Shown piece after piece: positions 1-8,113 of a stretch of 64,000 nt of DNA. The position numbers and the translations under genes are program-made. The notes under the pieces are model-generated. The model did no database searches. It had not been told where the DNA came from and worked only from the letters and a program-made list of their open reading frames with translations. Position 1 is the first letter of the stretch. Each line of letters opens with the position of its first letter. This DNA is from Lichenicoccus roseus. Lineage in GTDB: Bacteria > Pseudomonadota > Alphaproteobacteria > Acetobacterales > Acetobacteraceae. The DNA lies in contig NZ_VCDI01000009.1 in NCBI RefSeq assembly GCF_005844085.1, positions 101,286-165,285 on the forward strand. Direction: 5' to 3'.

Positions 1-275
1 CCGTTCAGCTCGACCAGGCCGGCGCCGTTGAACACCAGGATGCGCTCGGGCAGCAGCCGCCCGTCGTCGCTGATGTGCACGTGGCGCGGCAGCCGCACCG
101 CCTCGCTGAACGGGATGAAGCCGAACTGGCCGCGGAAGCCCGGGCCGGCCGGGTCCGCCGTCCCGCCATGCAGCTCGTGCATCTCGAGCGGCATGTCGGG
201 GAACGGCGTGCGGATATTCGCGCCCGCGCCATGCGTGATCCGGCAGCCGTTCGGAAGTGCCACACCCAGGGTCAT
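1..275 (-). CDS. cupin-like protein, partial (C-terminus outside the window)
   Basis: The first 91 codons of a gene that runs off the left edge. The start is well supported: the ATG is preceded by AAGGAG at 7-8 nt, and it overlaps the stop of the upstream MFS gene as ATGA, so the two are translationally coupled. The visible part contains PRHVHIS, an HxH pair of the kind that binds metal in cupins, followed by LLPERILVFNG. It is the third gene of an oxidoreductase-MFS-cupin unit, so a role in binding or converting the transported carboxylate or sugar acid is plausible. The cupin assignment rests only on the HxH motif and the general look of the fragment. Confidence 0.6.
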   Translation of the reverse strand, partial: MTLGVALPNGCRITHGAGANIRTPFPDMPLEMHELHGGTADPAGPGFRGQFGFIPFSEAVRLPRHVHISDDGRLLPERILVFNGAGLVELN

Positions 276-1600
276 CGGATCTCCTTTCGCGTGCGCAGGC
301 GTTCCTGCGAGCCCGGCACCGTCCAGACCAGCACCGCGCCGAGCGCCATGAACGTCGCCACCGCGACCAGGCCGGCCTGCTGGCCGCCGGTATGCACGTT
401 CAGCCAGCCGACCATCCATGGCGACATCATTCCGGCGAGGTTGCCGATCGCATTGATCAGCGCGATCCCGACCGCCGCCGAGGTGCCTCCCAGCAGGGTC
501 GCCGGCACGCCCCAGAACAGCGACAGCGCCGACAGGATGCCGACCGTCGCCACGCTCAGCAGCGCCACCGCGCCGGCCGGGCCAAGCGATGACAGGCCGC
601 TGAGCGCGAAGGCGACGGCGCCGACCAGGAGGAAGCCGGCGAAATGCAGGCGGCGCAGGCCGGTGCGGTCGGCGGTGATGCCGCTCAGGACGATCACCGG
701 CATCGCCACCAGGTAGGGCACCGCGGACACCCAGCCGATGGTCGCCACGTCGCGGATCCCGGAGGCGCGTATGACCGAGGGCAGCCAGAAGCTCAGGCCG
801 TACAACCCAACCAGCTCGCAGAAATAGACGCTGGCCAGCCGCCACATGCGGCCGTCGAGCAGGAAGGTCCGCAGCCCGGCATGGACCTCGTACGGCGACG
901 CGCCGGCGGCGAGATCCTCCTGCACCGCCCGGCGTTCGGCGTCGGACAGCCAATGGGCCTGCTCCGGCCGGCTGGTCGCGAAGCCCAGCAGCACCAGGCC
1001 GACCAGCAGCGACGGGATCGCCTCCAGCACGAACAGCCACTGCCAGTCACGGAACCCGGTCGAACCGGCGAACGCCTTGAGGATCATGCCGGAGAGCGGA
1101 CCGCCGACGATCCCGGCCAGCGGCACCCCGACATAGTAGGCGCCCAGGGCGAAGCCGCGGCGCGCCGGCGGGAACCAATAGGTAAGGTAGAGCATGATGC
1201 CTGGCGACAGGCCGGCCTCGGCGAGGCCAAGCAGCAGCCGGGCGACGTAGAACTGCGCCGGCGTGTGGACCAGCGAGGTCGCCGCCGAGATGACGCTCCA
1301 GACCACCATGATGGTCGCCAGCACGACGCGGGCGCCGTAGCGCTGCAGCAGCAGGTTGCTCGGGATCTCGAACAGGAAGTAGCCGATGAAGAAGATGCCG
1401 GCGCCGAACCCGTAGGTGAGGTCGCTGAAATGCAGGTCCGACAGCATGCGCAGCTTGGCGAAGCCGACATTGACGCGGTCGACATAGGCGCAGCAGTAGC
1501 TCAGCACCACCAGCGGCATCAGGCGCAGGGTGATGCGGCGATAGGCGGTCCGGCGCGGATCGCGCGTGGCCGCCGCGTCGCCGATCGGACCCGCATCCAT
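272..1600 (-). CDS. MFS transporter, anion:cation symporter (ACS) type
   Basis: A 442-residue permease with about 12 hydrophobic segments. After a charged N-terminus (RRTAYRRITLRLMPLV) comes YVDRVNVGFAKL, and then RLLLGLAEAGLSPGIMLYLTYWFP. Both motifs are typical of the ACS family of MFS carriers that import organic acids such as tartrate, galactarate, phthalate or sugar acids by proton symport. The start codon overlaps the upstream oxidoreductase stop as TGATG, and its own stop overlaps the next start as ATGA, so this is the middle gene of a tight three-gene unit. The substrate cannot be read from sequence; the neighbours suggest a hydroxylated carboxylic acid. Confidence 0.9.
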   Translation of the reverse strand: MDAGPIGDAAATRDPRRTAYRRITLRLMPLVVLSYCCAYVDRVNVGFAKLRMLSDLHFSDLTYGFGAGIFFIGYFLFEIPSNLLLQRYGARVVLATIMVVWSVISAATSLVHTPAQFYVARLLLGLAEAGLSPGIMLYLTYWFPPARRGFALGAYYVGVPLAGIVGGPLSGMILKAFAGSTGFRDWQWLFVLEAIPSLLVGLVLLGFATSRPEQAHWLSDAERRAVQEDLAAGASPYEVHAGLRTFLLDGRMWRLASVYFCELVGLYGLSFWLPSVIRASGIRDVATIGWVSAVPYLVAMPVIVLSGITADRTGLRRLHFAGFLLVGAVAFALSGLSSLGPAGAVALLSVATVGILSALSLFWGVPATLLGGTSAAVGIALINAIGNLAGMMSPWMVGWLNVHTGGQQAGLVAVATFMALGAVLVWTVPGSQERLRTRKEIR

Positions 1601-2949
1601 CAGCCGGCGCGCCGGCGGAACATGTCTTCCATCTCGCGTCGCACCTGGATCGCCTGGCGGGTGGCGTCGTACTCCACATCGTCCCAGCCGATGCCGTCGC
1701 CCTCGGCGATGTCCCGCCTCAGCGTCATCCCGTGCGCCAGCCCGATCGGCACCAGTCCCTCGCGGAGCGAGTCCGATGCGCGCCGCAGCTTGCCGTAGAC
1801 GGTGTAGCCGCCCTCGCCATCGAGCGTCTCGCCGGCCCGCAACGCGCGTTTCGCAGTCGCGGCCACATCGCCGCTGAACGAAGTGGTGGCGCCTGTCGCC
1901 TCGCCGCGCACGCCGATGCTGGCGACCGAGGTGCCGAGCTCCAGGCCGATCAGGTGGTAGGGGCGATACATGGCGGCGAAACGGCCGCCCGGGTCGGTGC
2001 GCAGGCCGTACTGCGAGAAGCAGTCGCGCACGTACTCGTTCGGCGCCTCGATCACCACGTACACGCCCCAGCGCAGGTCGCGGAACACCGGGCGGCCGTC
2101 GCGCTCGAGCGAGGACACCACCTCCACCGTTCCGCGCCCGGCAAGGATGCCGCCCTCCTCGCGCGGACGCAGCAGCAGCGGCAGGTCGTCGACGCCGCAG
2201 GCCGGGAAGGCGAGGCCGTCGGGCGGCGGCGCCAGCTCGCAGGCGTTGGCGACCGCCGCCATCTCCAGCGCCGACTTGGTGCCGTCCAGGAAGGAGTTGA
2301 ACATCTGCGCATTGAAGTCGCCGGTGGCGAGCTGCGCCTCGGTGAAGCCGTAGTGGGTCCAGACGGTGTCCGGCGTGGAAGCGTGGTAGGCCGGAAGATG
2401 CCGCGTGCCCTTGCCGGCGCAGACGATGTCGAAGCCGACGGTGCGGGCCCAGTCGACCAGCTCGGCGATCAGCGCCGGCTGGTCGCCGGAGGCCATCGAG
2501 TAGACGATGCCGGCCTGGCGGGCGCGCTCGGCGAGGTACGGCCCGGCCAGCACGTCGGCCTCGACGTTGACCATGACGATGTGGGTGCCGTGCTCGCAGC
2601 ACAGCAGGGCGTGGCGGATGCCGGCGGCCGGGCTGCCGGTGGCGTCGATGACGATGTCGACATGCGGGCTCGCGATCATCGAGGCGGCGTCGTCGGTGAT
2701 ATGGGTGGTGCGGTCGGATGCGGCCTGTCCGAACGAGCGCGCGCGATAGCGGTCGGCGTCCCAGCCGACCCGGGCCAGGGCCGCCGCCGCCCGTGGCGGC
2801 GACAGGTCGGCGACGCCGATCAGGTGTACCCCGGGCGTACGGTGCGCCTGCGCCGCATACATCGAGCCGAACTTTCCGGCGCCGATCAGTCCGACGCGGA
2901 TCGGTCTGCCTTCCGCCTCCCGGATACGCAGCGCGGCGATGAGGGACAT
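1600..2949 (-). CDS. NAD(P)-binding oxidoreductase with C-terminal SAF-like domain
   Basis: A protein of 449 residues. The N-terminal half is a Rossmann fold (VGLIGAGKFGSMYAAQ near residue 20) of the homoserine-dehydrogenase-like type, with DIVIDATGSP and a GxGDQPA-type segment. The C-terminal ~90 residues (RALRAGETLDGEGGYTVYG, then GLAHGMTLRRDIAEGD) resemble the SAF/AFP domain attached to such dehydrogenases in sugar-acid catabolism loci. The start at 2949 was chosen because AAGGA lies 7 nt upstream; an in-frame extension to 3045 has no such site. First gene of the unit with the MFS and cupin genes, behind the palindrome at 3032-3044. A cytoplasmic dehydrogenase or oxido-isomerase for the imported acid is inferred; the substrate is unknown. 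Confidence 0.8.
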   Translation of the reverse strand: MSLIAALRIREAEGRPIRVGLIGAGKFGSMYAAQAHRTPGVHLIGVADLSPPRAAAALARVGWDADRYRARSFGQAASDRTTHITDDAASMIASPHVDIVIDATGSPAAGIRHALLCCEHGTHIVMVNVEADVLAGPYLAERARQAGIVYSMASGDQPALIAELVDWARTVGFDIVCAGKGTRHLPAYHASTPDTVWTHYGFTEAQLATGDFNAQMFNSFLDGTKSALEMAAVANACELAPPPDGLAFPACGVDDLPLLLRPREEGGILAGRGTVEVVSSLERDGRPVFRDLRWGVYVVIEAPNEYVRDCFSQYGLRTDPGGRFAAMYRPYHLIGLELGTSVASIGVRGEATGATTSFSGDVAATAKRALRAGETLDGEGGYTVYGKLRRASDSLREGLVPIGLAHGMTLRRDIAEGDGIGWDDVEYDATRQAIQVRREMEDMFRRRAG

Positions 2950-3031
2950 GGCCTGATCCTTCGGCAAGCGTGGACGGACATTCGCGATCCATTGCCGCCT
3001 GCTGACAACAGAGGTTTTTTCACGGGTTTCT

Positions 3032-3044
3032 TGAATCAGATTCA
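3032..3044. promoter_or_regulatory. palindromic operator candidate (TGAATC-A-GATTCA)
   Basis: A perfect inverted repeat with 6-base arms and a single central base, 83 bp upstream of the oxidoreductase start, in the gap between this minus-strand unit and the plus-strand peptide transporter. The spacing and symmetry fit a dimeric repressor of the GntR or LacI kind. No regulator gene is adjacent within the window. Confidence 0.4.
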
Positions 3045-3150
3045 TGCATAGCCGCCGCCCGGACTGCGCCGCGGCCGGCCGGCCCGTGGCCTAGTTGCAA
3101 ATTCGTGGCATCCGGGCGAGTGATCGCCGACCTTCAGCCCGGACACACGC

Positions 3151-4656
3151 ATGCACGCCCCTGCCATCCCGCAGCCGCTCGCACCTTCGACGGTGACACG
3201 CACCCAGTCCTTCACCGTCGTCCTGCTGATCGAGCTGTGGGAGCGGTTCGGCTACTACGGCATGCAGGCGATCCTGCTGCTGTTCATGGTGCAGCAGCTC
3301 GGCTTCTCGGACGCCCGCTCCAACCTGCTGTGGGGCGCCTTCGCGGCGCTGACCTATGCGGCCCCGGCGGTCGGCGGCTGGATCGGCGACCGGGTGCTGG
3401 GCTCGAGACGGACCATGCTGCTGGGCGCCATCACGCTCACCATCGGCTACCTGCTGATGGCGTGGCCGACCACCGGGACGGTGCTGCTGTATGCCGCGAT
3501 GGGCACCATCAGCGTCGGCAACGGCCTGTTCAAGTCGAACGCCGCCAACATGGTGCGGCGGATCTACGAGGGCGACGACAGCCGGCTCGATGGCGCCTTC
3601 ACCATCTACTACATGGCGGTCAATGTCGGCTCGACCGTCTCGATCCTGCTGTGCCCCTGGCTCAAGGACCGGTACGGCTGGCACGTCGCCTTCGGCATGT
3701 GCTGCGCCGGCCTGGTGCTGGGCCTGGTGAACTACGCCATCATGCACCGGCGCGTCGATCACATCGGCTCGGTGCCGGATGGCCAGCCGTTGCGGCCCGC
3801 ACTCCTCGCCGCGATCATCGGCGGCGCGCTGGGGGCGATCGTGGTGGTCGGCTTCGTGCTGCAGCATGCCGCCGTGGCCCGCGCCTGCGTCTGGCTGGCA
3901 GGCGCCGCGGTGGTGGCGATCTGGATCTGGACCTATGCCCGGAGCGCCGCCAGCGAGCGTCCCGGCCTGCTGATGATGTACCTGCTCACCGTGCAGTCGA
4001 TGGTGTTCTTCATCTTCTACCAGCAGATGTCGACGTCGCTGACGCTGTTCGCGCTTCGCAACGTGCAGCTCGAGTTCAACCTGGCCGGCGTCGCGCTGTT
4101 CCACTGGTCGGCCGGCCAGTTCCAGGCGCTCAACCCGATCTGGATCATGCTGGCGAGCCCGCCGCTGGCCTTGCTCTACAACCGCCTCGGCGCCACCGGC
4201 CGGGATGTCTCGCTCGCAACCAAGTTCCTGCTCGGCTTCGCCTGCGTCGCCGGCGGGTTCCTGGTCTGGTGGCTGTCCTGCCGGTTCGCGACCAGCCCGC
4301 TGATCTCGCCCTGGGTGATGGTGTGGGGCTACGGCTTGCTGTCGCTGGGCGAGCTGCTGGTCAGCGGCCTCGGCCTCGCGGTGGTGGCGCGCTACGTTCC
4401 CGGCCGCATGAGCGCCTTCATGATGGGCGCCTACTTCGTCTCCACCGGGGTCGCGATGTATCTCGGCAGCGCGGTCGCCAACCTCGCCGCGGTGCCGGAT
4501 CTGGGAGGCGCCGCCGATCCGGCGCAGAGCCTGCCGATCTACACCACCCTGTTCTTCCGGCTGTTCCTGGCGGCCTGCGTCGGCACCGGTTTGTTCGCCC
4601 TGCTGCTGCCGGTCAGCCGCAAGCTCGACCGGGCGCACAACTATGCCACGGCCTGA
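3151..4656 (+). CDS. peptide MFS transporter (POT/PTR family)
   Basis: A 501-residue proton-coupled oligopeptide transporter. It carries the family's diagnostic ExxERFxYY motif as ELWERFGYY at residues 28-36 in the first membrane segment, the motif that couples proton and peptide movement. The later FTIYYMAVNVGS segment matches the second POT signature, and there are about 14 hydrophobic stretches as in DtpA-like proteins. It would import di- and tripeptides across the inner membrane. No good Shine-Dalgarno site precedes the ATG, but conservation begins soon after it. It stands alone on the plus strand, divergent from the oxidoreductase unit and 36 nt ahead of a small lipoprotein gene. Confidence 0.93.
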   Translation: MHAPAIPQPLAPSTVTRTQSFTVVLLIELWERFGYYGMQAILLLFMVQQLGFSDARSNLLWGAFAALTYAAPAVGGWIGDRVLGSRRTMLLGAITLTIGYLLMAWPTTGTVLLYAAMGTISVGNGLFKSNAANMVRRIYEGDDSRLDGAFTIYYMAVNVGSTVSILLCPWLKDRYGWHVAFGMCCAGLVLGLVNYAIMHRRVDHIGSVPDGQPLRPALLAAIIGGALGAIVVVGFVLQHAAVARACVWLAGAAVVAIWIWTYARSAASERPGLLMMYLLTVQSMVFFIFYQQMSTSLTLFALRNVQLEFNLAGVALFHWSAGQFQALNPIWIMLASPPLALLYNRLGATGRDVSLATKFLLGFACVAGGFLVWWLSCRFATSPLISPWVMVWGYGLLSLGELLVSGLGLAVVARYVPGRMSAFMMGAYFVSTGVAMYLGSAVANLAAVPDLGGAADPAQSLPIYTTLFFRLFLAACVGTGLFALLLPVSRKLDRAHNYATA

Positions 4657-4692
4657 GGCGTTGCCCGGCACTCATCCAACTAGGATATGCCG

Positions 4693-4944
4693 ATGTCATC
4701 CAGCACCGCCCTGCCCAGGCGCCTGCTTGCCGCCGCCTGTGGCCTGAGCCTGGCGATGCTTGCCGGCTGCAACGGCTCCACCCCTCCCGAGGGACCTGGC
4801 CAGAGCGCCGCGTTGCCGGCGATGCAGCCGGGACCCACCAGCGTCGGCGCCGCAGGCCTCGGCCCGGCCGGCCAGAATTCGGCGATCGGCTCCGGCAACC
4901 TGGCAGACCCGATGGTTGCCGGCCCCGCGCCCGGCCTGCACTGA
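4693..4944 (+). CDS. small proline/glycine-rich lipoprotein
   Basis: An 83-residue protein with a classic lipoprotein signal: positively charged start, hydrophobic LLAAACGLSLAM, and lipobox LAGC, after which the mature chain would be lipidated. The mature part is low-complexity and rich in Pro, Gly and Ala, without a recognisable domain. There are two in-frame ATGs six bases apart. The second (4693) is preferred because AGGA lies 7 nt before it but only 1 nt before the first. It could be cotranscribed with the peptide transporter upstream. Function unknown; it is probably attached to the inner or outer membrane. Confidence 0.65.
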   Translation: MSSSTALPRRLLAAACGLSLAMLAGCNGSTPPEGPGQSAALPAMQPGPTSVGAAGLGPAGQNSAIGSGNLADPMVAGPAPGLH

Positions 4945-4963
4945 ACAATCGCCGGGGCGGGCG

Positions 4964-6325
4964 TCAGGCATCTATCTCCGCCCCCGTTCCCGGCCGTAGC
5001 CGTGCCAGGCGTCGATCGGCGGAGCGATACAGCATGATGTCGAGCCGCGTCAGGGCGGCAAGCTCCGCCTCGATGGCCTCGGTCATCGGCTCGCGCGGAC
5101 TGGCCGGCGTCGGTCGCAGCGCCTTGAGTTCCAGTTGCGCCTGGACGTTGACCGCCGGGGTGCGGGCCGGTGGCGTGAAGCCGAGGGTATCGCCGAGCAG
5201 CGCCAGGCTCTCGGTGAGGCGCTCCGAGATCCCGACGAAATCCAGCCGGCGCATCGCCCGCTCCGCCGCGGCCAGGGCCTGGTCGGGCGCCGCGTCAAGC
5301 GGATCGCCGGTCCCGGTGACATAGAGGCCGGTCAGCCGGCGGACATAGAGGTTGTCGATCTCGTTGCGCAGCGCCGGATCGCGCAGGCGCAGGAAGTCGA
5401 GCAACCCGTGCTCGCGTGCCAGGCAGACCGGCCGTTCCGTTGCACCGGAAGTAGCCCGCCAGAAGTAGTACAGCGACAGGATGCGCTGGCGCGGATCGCG
5501 CAGCAGGCAGAAATGAAAGCCGGCTTCGTCGCCGTCGAGCCGGCGCAGCGACGGCAGGTCGTAGTGGCCCCAGACGAATTCCGCCCGGCGATGCGCCGCC
5601 GCCAGGGCCGCGAAGCGCTCCGCATCGATGGCGGTAATGGTCTTGAGCGCACCCTCGGAATGGATCTGCAGCGGATGGAACTGGGATTGCAGCGCTACCA
5701 CCAGCGACGATCCGGCGGTCTTCTCGAGGTGCAGGAACCGCAGCTTCGGACCGCGCCAGACAGCCAGCAGGTTGCCACGCATCTGGGCATCGCTGAGTGC
5801 GATCCCGGCATTGCCGGCGACGACCGGCCGGCCGTCGCCCGGCCGGGAACGCTGCCCGGTCACGGCGCTGAGCAGCATGCCGCGGCCGAGCAGGGGCGCC
5901 GCCGCCGGGACGTAGGCGGCAGCGCGCAGCAGGGGCGGTAGCGAATGGCCGGTGGCGGCAAGCCCGGCCAGGAAGGCCTGCTGCTCAGGCGGATCCGGCC
6001 AGCGTCCCAGCATCAGCCGCAGGATGAAGCGGCCCGGTGCGCGGGCGGCCGCCGCCTGGCCGATCGAAGCGAGGATGCCGAGCCCGGCCCGGGTCAGGCG
6101 GGCCAGCACCACGGCGCGGCCGGGAATTCCAAGCAGCAGCAGCAGCGCGGCGGCGGCGCCTGCTACCGGCAGGCCATAATTATCCGCGTGCCCGACATAG
6201 GGCAGCCGATCCGGGATCAGGTCGATCGGTTGCAGGGGATAGGAGAGGCCGAACAGCATCAGCAGCTTGGTTGCCGGAGAGACGTGCGGGTCGAGCAGGC
6301 GCAGGATCGGTGTTGGCAGGGACAT
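4964..6325 (-). CDS. DUF1232 membrane domain fused to a sulfotransferase
   Basis: 453 residues in two parts. Residues 29-50 contain QPIDLIPDRLPYVGHAD, the signature of the DUF1232 (YkvA-like) membrane domain, followed by a hydrophobic segment GAAAALLLLLGIPG. From about residue 185 the chain is a sulfotransferase: LHLEKTAGSSL (about 198-208) is the 5'-phosphosulfate-binding loop of PAPS-dependent enzymes, and LLRDPRQRILSLYYF (274-288) is the 3'-phosphate-binding segment. It therefore probably transfers sulfate from PAPS to a sugar or other acceptor at the cytoplasmic membrane face. AGAGG about 9 nt upstream supports the start at 6325; an extension to 6352 is possible. The fusion itself is unusual. 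Confidence 0.8.
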   Translation of the reverse strand: MSLPTPILRLLDPHVSPATKLLMLFGLSYPLQPIDLIPDRLPYVGHADNYGLPVAGAAAALLLLLGIPGRAVVLARLTRAGLGILASIGQAAAARAPGRFILRLMLGRWPDPPEQQAFLAGLAATGHSLPPLLRAAAYVPAAAPLLGRGMLLSAVTGQRSRPGDGRPVVAGNAGIALSDAQMRGNLLAVWRGPKLRFLHLEKTAGSSLVVALQSQFHPLQIHSEGALKTITAIDAERFAALAAAHRRAEFVWGHYDLPSLRRLDGDEAGFHFCLLRDPRQRILSLYYFWRATSGATERPVCLAREHGLLDFLRLRDPALRNEIDNLYVRRLTGLYVTGTGDPLDAAPDQALAAAERAMRRLDFVGISERLTESLALLGDTLGFTPPARTPAVNVQAQLELKALRPTPASPREPMTEAIEAELAALTRLDIMLYRSADRRLARLRPGTGAEIDA

Positions 6326-6360
6326 GCTGCGGACCTCTTGCATCAGGCCCATAACCGTAT

Positions 6361-7722
6361 TCAGGGTTCGTGCCGAGCGCCGTTGTTGTTACGCTTATTT
6401 GCACTCAGCATGTAAAGTGCTCCAGCTGTAACAAACCCGACATAGTAGCCGACATCCGCCCCACCCAGCAGGCGGGCGACCGGACCGGTATAGGTGTCGC
6501 TGACGGAGAACAAGGCGATGGTGACCACCGCCGTGACGACGAAGATGGTCGCAGCCGGCGTCCAGCCGCGTGGCACCTTCCGGTGGCCGCCGCCGACCAG
6601 GTACCAGTCGGCCAGCACGATGCCGATGAACGGCGCGATCCAGTACAGCGTCACCACCAGGTAGTTGGTGTAGAGCTCGGCATAGCGTCCGGCGCCGAAC
6701 ACCGCGAGCAGGTAGCCCAGCGTCGCGGTGGCGATCGCCGCCAGCACACGGGGGACGCGGATGCCCGCCGAGATGAGGCTGTAGCTGGCGGTGTTGTCGT
6801 TGAACGAGTTGCCGCTGATCGACGACAGCGCGATCGCCGCCAGCACTACCGGCCCCAGCCCTCCGGCGGCGTGCTGCAGGCCGGCGATCACCGCGGTGGG
6901 CGACGCCTCTCCGACGCTGCCGGCGGTGACCAGGCCGAGCAGCTGGAACGGGATGGCGGACGCCAGCAGGGCGGCGAACGACAGCCGCACCACCCGCTTC
7001 GGGTCGGTATCGGCCGGCAGGTAGCGCGTGTAGTCCGAGGAGTAGGTGGCCCAGGACAGGTTGAAGCTGGCCAGGATCGCCACCGCGAGCAGGAATGTCG
7101 GCACGGTGAGGGTGGCCGGGGCATCCGCCGGGTGCGGCAGCAGTGCGCTGCCGGCGCGCAGGAAATCCAGGCCGCCGATGACCGCGAACGTCACCAGCAG
7201 CAGGCCGCCGAGGTATTTCTGCAGGCCCTGCACCATGTCGTGGCCGTAGATGCTGGCGATCATCTGCAGCCCGGCCAGCACCGCAAGGGCCAGCCAGAAC
7301 GGGGCTGCCAGGCCCGCGAGCGCCAGCAGGGCGACCAGGGCGGCGGCGGCCGGCACGTTGTTCACCGCGTCCCAGCCGATGCAGTAGATCCAGTTCAGGA
7401 ACGACGGCAGCCTGATGCCGCGCCGGCCGAGGACCTGGCGCGACGCCTCCATCTGCGGCAGGCCGGTCACCGGTCCGATGGCGGCGGCGAACGCGACCGG
7501 GAGGGCGCCGATCAGGTTGCCGAGCAGGATCGCCGCGATGCCGCTGCCGAGGCCGAGGCCCAGATGCACCAGCAGCACGCCCACCACCCAGCCGCCCGGA
7601 CCGAGATTGGGCGAGAAATGGCTCCAGAACACGCGGTCGAGCCGCATCGTCTTCAGCGCGTTGGGTACCGGCTCGGTGACGGTGGCGGCGGACACGCCCT
7701 CCATGGCGAAGAACCGGCCCAT
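6361..7722 (-). CDS. NCS1 family nucleobase:cation symporter (purine-cytosine permease type)
   Basis: 453 residues and about 12 hydrophobic helices. Family features include the N-terminal WSHFSPNLGPGGWVVGVLL, GWDAVNNVPAAAALVAL, FNLSWATYSSDYTRYLP and SSISGNSFNDNTASYSL, all typical of the cytosine/purine permease branch of NCS1. It would import a nucleobase or related heterocycle with sodium or protons. The start at 7722 was chosen over 7788 because AGGGG lies about 7 nt upstream. The gene is divergent from the small protein at 7868 and ends 35 bp before the sulfotransferase start, so those two may share a transcript. Confidence 0.9.
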   Translation of the reverse strand: MGRFFAMEGVSAATVTEPVPNALKTMRLDRVFWSHFSPNLGPGGWVVGVLLVHLGLGLGSGIAAILLGNLIGALPVAFAAAIGPVTGLPQMEASRQVLGRRGIRLPSFLNWIYCIGWDAVNNVPAAAALVALLALAGLAAPFWLALAVLAGLQMIASIYGHDMVQGLQKYLGGLLLVTFAVIGGLDFLRAGSALLPHPADAPATLTVPTFLLAVAILASFNLSWATYSSDYTRYLPADTDPKRVVRLSFAALLASAIPFQLLGLVTAGSVGEASPTAVIAGLQHAAGGLGPVVLAAIALSSISGNSFNDNTASYSLISAGIRVPRVLAAIATATLGYLLAVFGAGRYAELYTNYLVVTLYWIAPFIGIVLADWYLVGGGHRKVPRGWTPAATIFVVTAVVTIALFSVSDTYTGPVARLLGGADVGYYVGFVTAGALYMLSANKRNNNGARHEP

Positions 7723-7867
7723 GTGCGCCCCTGCCTGCCGGTGGCCGCCCGATGCTGCCCCCGCTGGTGACCGAGCATGCCGCGACACGCGCCCGCTGTC
7801 TCGCCACCCGTTGCGGGGCTATGCTGGCGGACACCCAGGTTGCGGCCATGGCCGAAGGACACAGACG

Positions 7868-8110
7868 ATGCCGGCGACGCCGCAGATCATCTACCAGCCC
7901 TATCTCGCCGGTAAGCGCGGAGCCCTGCAGGCGGGGGTCGCGATCGTCTGCCGCACCCAGGAGGAAGGCCTGCTGCGTGCCGAAAAGGCGATGAACGGCG
8001 GCTCGATCGTGGGCGCGCGTGTCGTGCGGGTCTGGCACGATGCCGAGGCGGACGAGTTCGGCGATCCGGAATTTCTCGGCACCGTGGGCCGGGTGCCGGA
8101 CGAGGGCTAG
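7868..8110 (+). CDS. small conserved hypothetical protein (80 aa)
   Basis: An 80-residue soluble protein with no membrane segment. A good ribosome site (AAGGA, 8 nt spacing) precedes the ATG. The sequence reads as a compact mixed alpha/beta fold: an N-terminal strand IIYQPYL, then VAIVCRTQEEGLLRAEKAM, and an acidic tail DAEADEFGDPEFLG. I do not recognise a named family. It lies 3 nt before the SDR gene at 8114, so the two are almost certainly cotranscribed. Confidence 0.7.
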   Translation: MPATPQIIYQPYLAGKRGALQAGVAIVCRTQEEGLLRAEKAMNGGSIVGARVVRVWHDAEADEFGDPEFLGTVGRVPDEG

Positions 8111-8113
8111 CAG

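Noticed and set aside
272..2992. A 906-codon open frame covering the oxidoreductase and MFS genes
   Set aside because: Only its second half (the MFS permease) has protein-like sequence. The first half is an Arg/Pro/Gly-rich out-of-frame reading of the oxidoreductase gene, common in high-GC DNA.
3073..3093. GC palindrome GGCCGGCCGGCCC near 3080 as a terminator or operator
   Set aside because: Simple alternating GC dinucleotide-type palindromes are frequent in this genome and have no loop or T-tract.
3091..4671. A 526-codon minus-strand frame opposite the peptide transporter
   Set aside because: Gln/His/Arg-rich shadow of the POT gene. The plus-strand protein has all family motifs.
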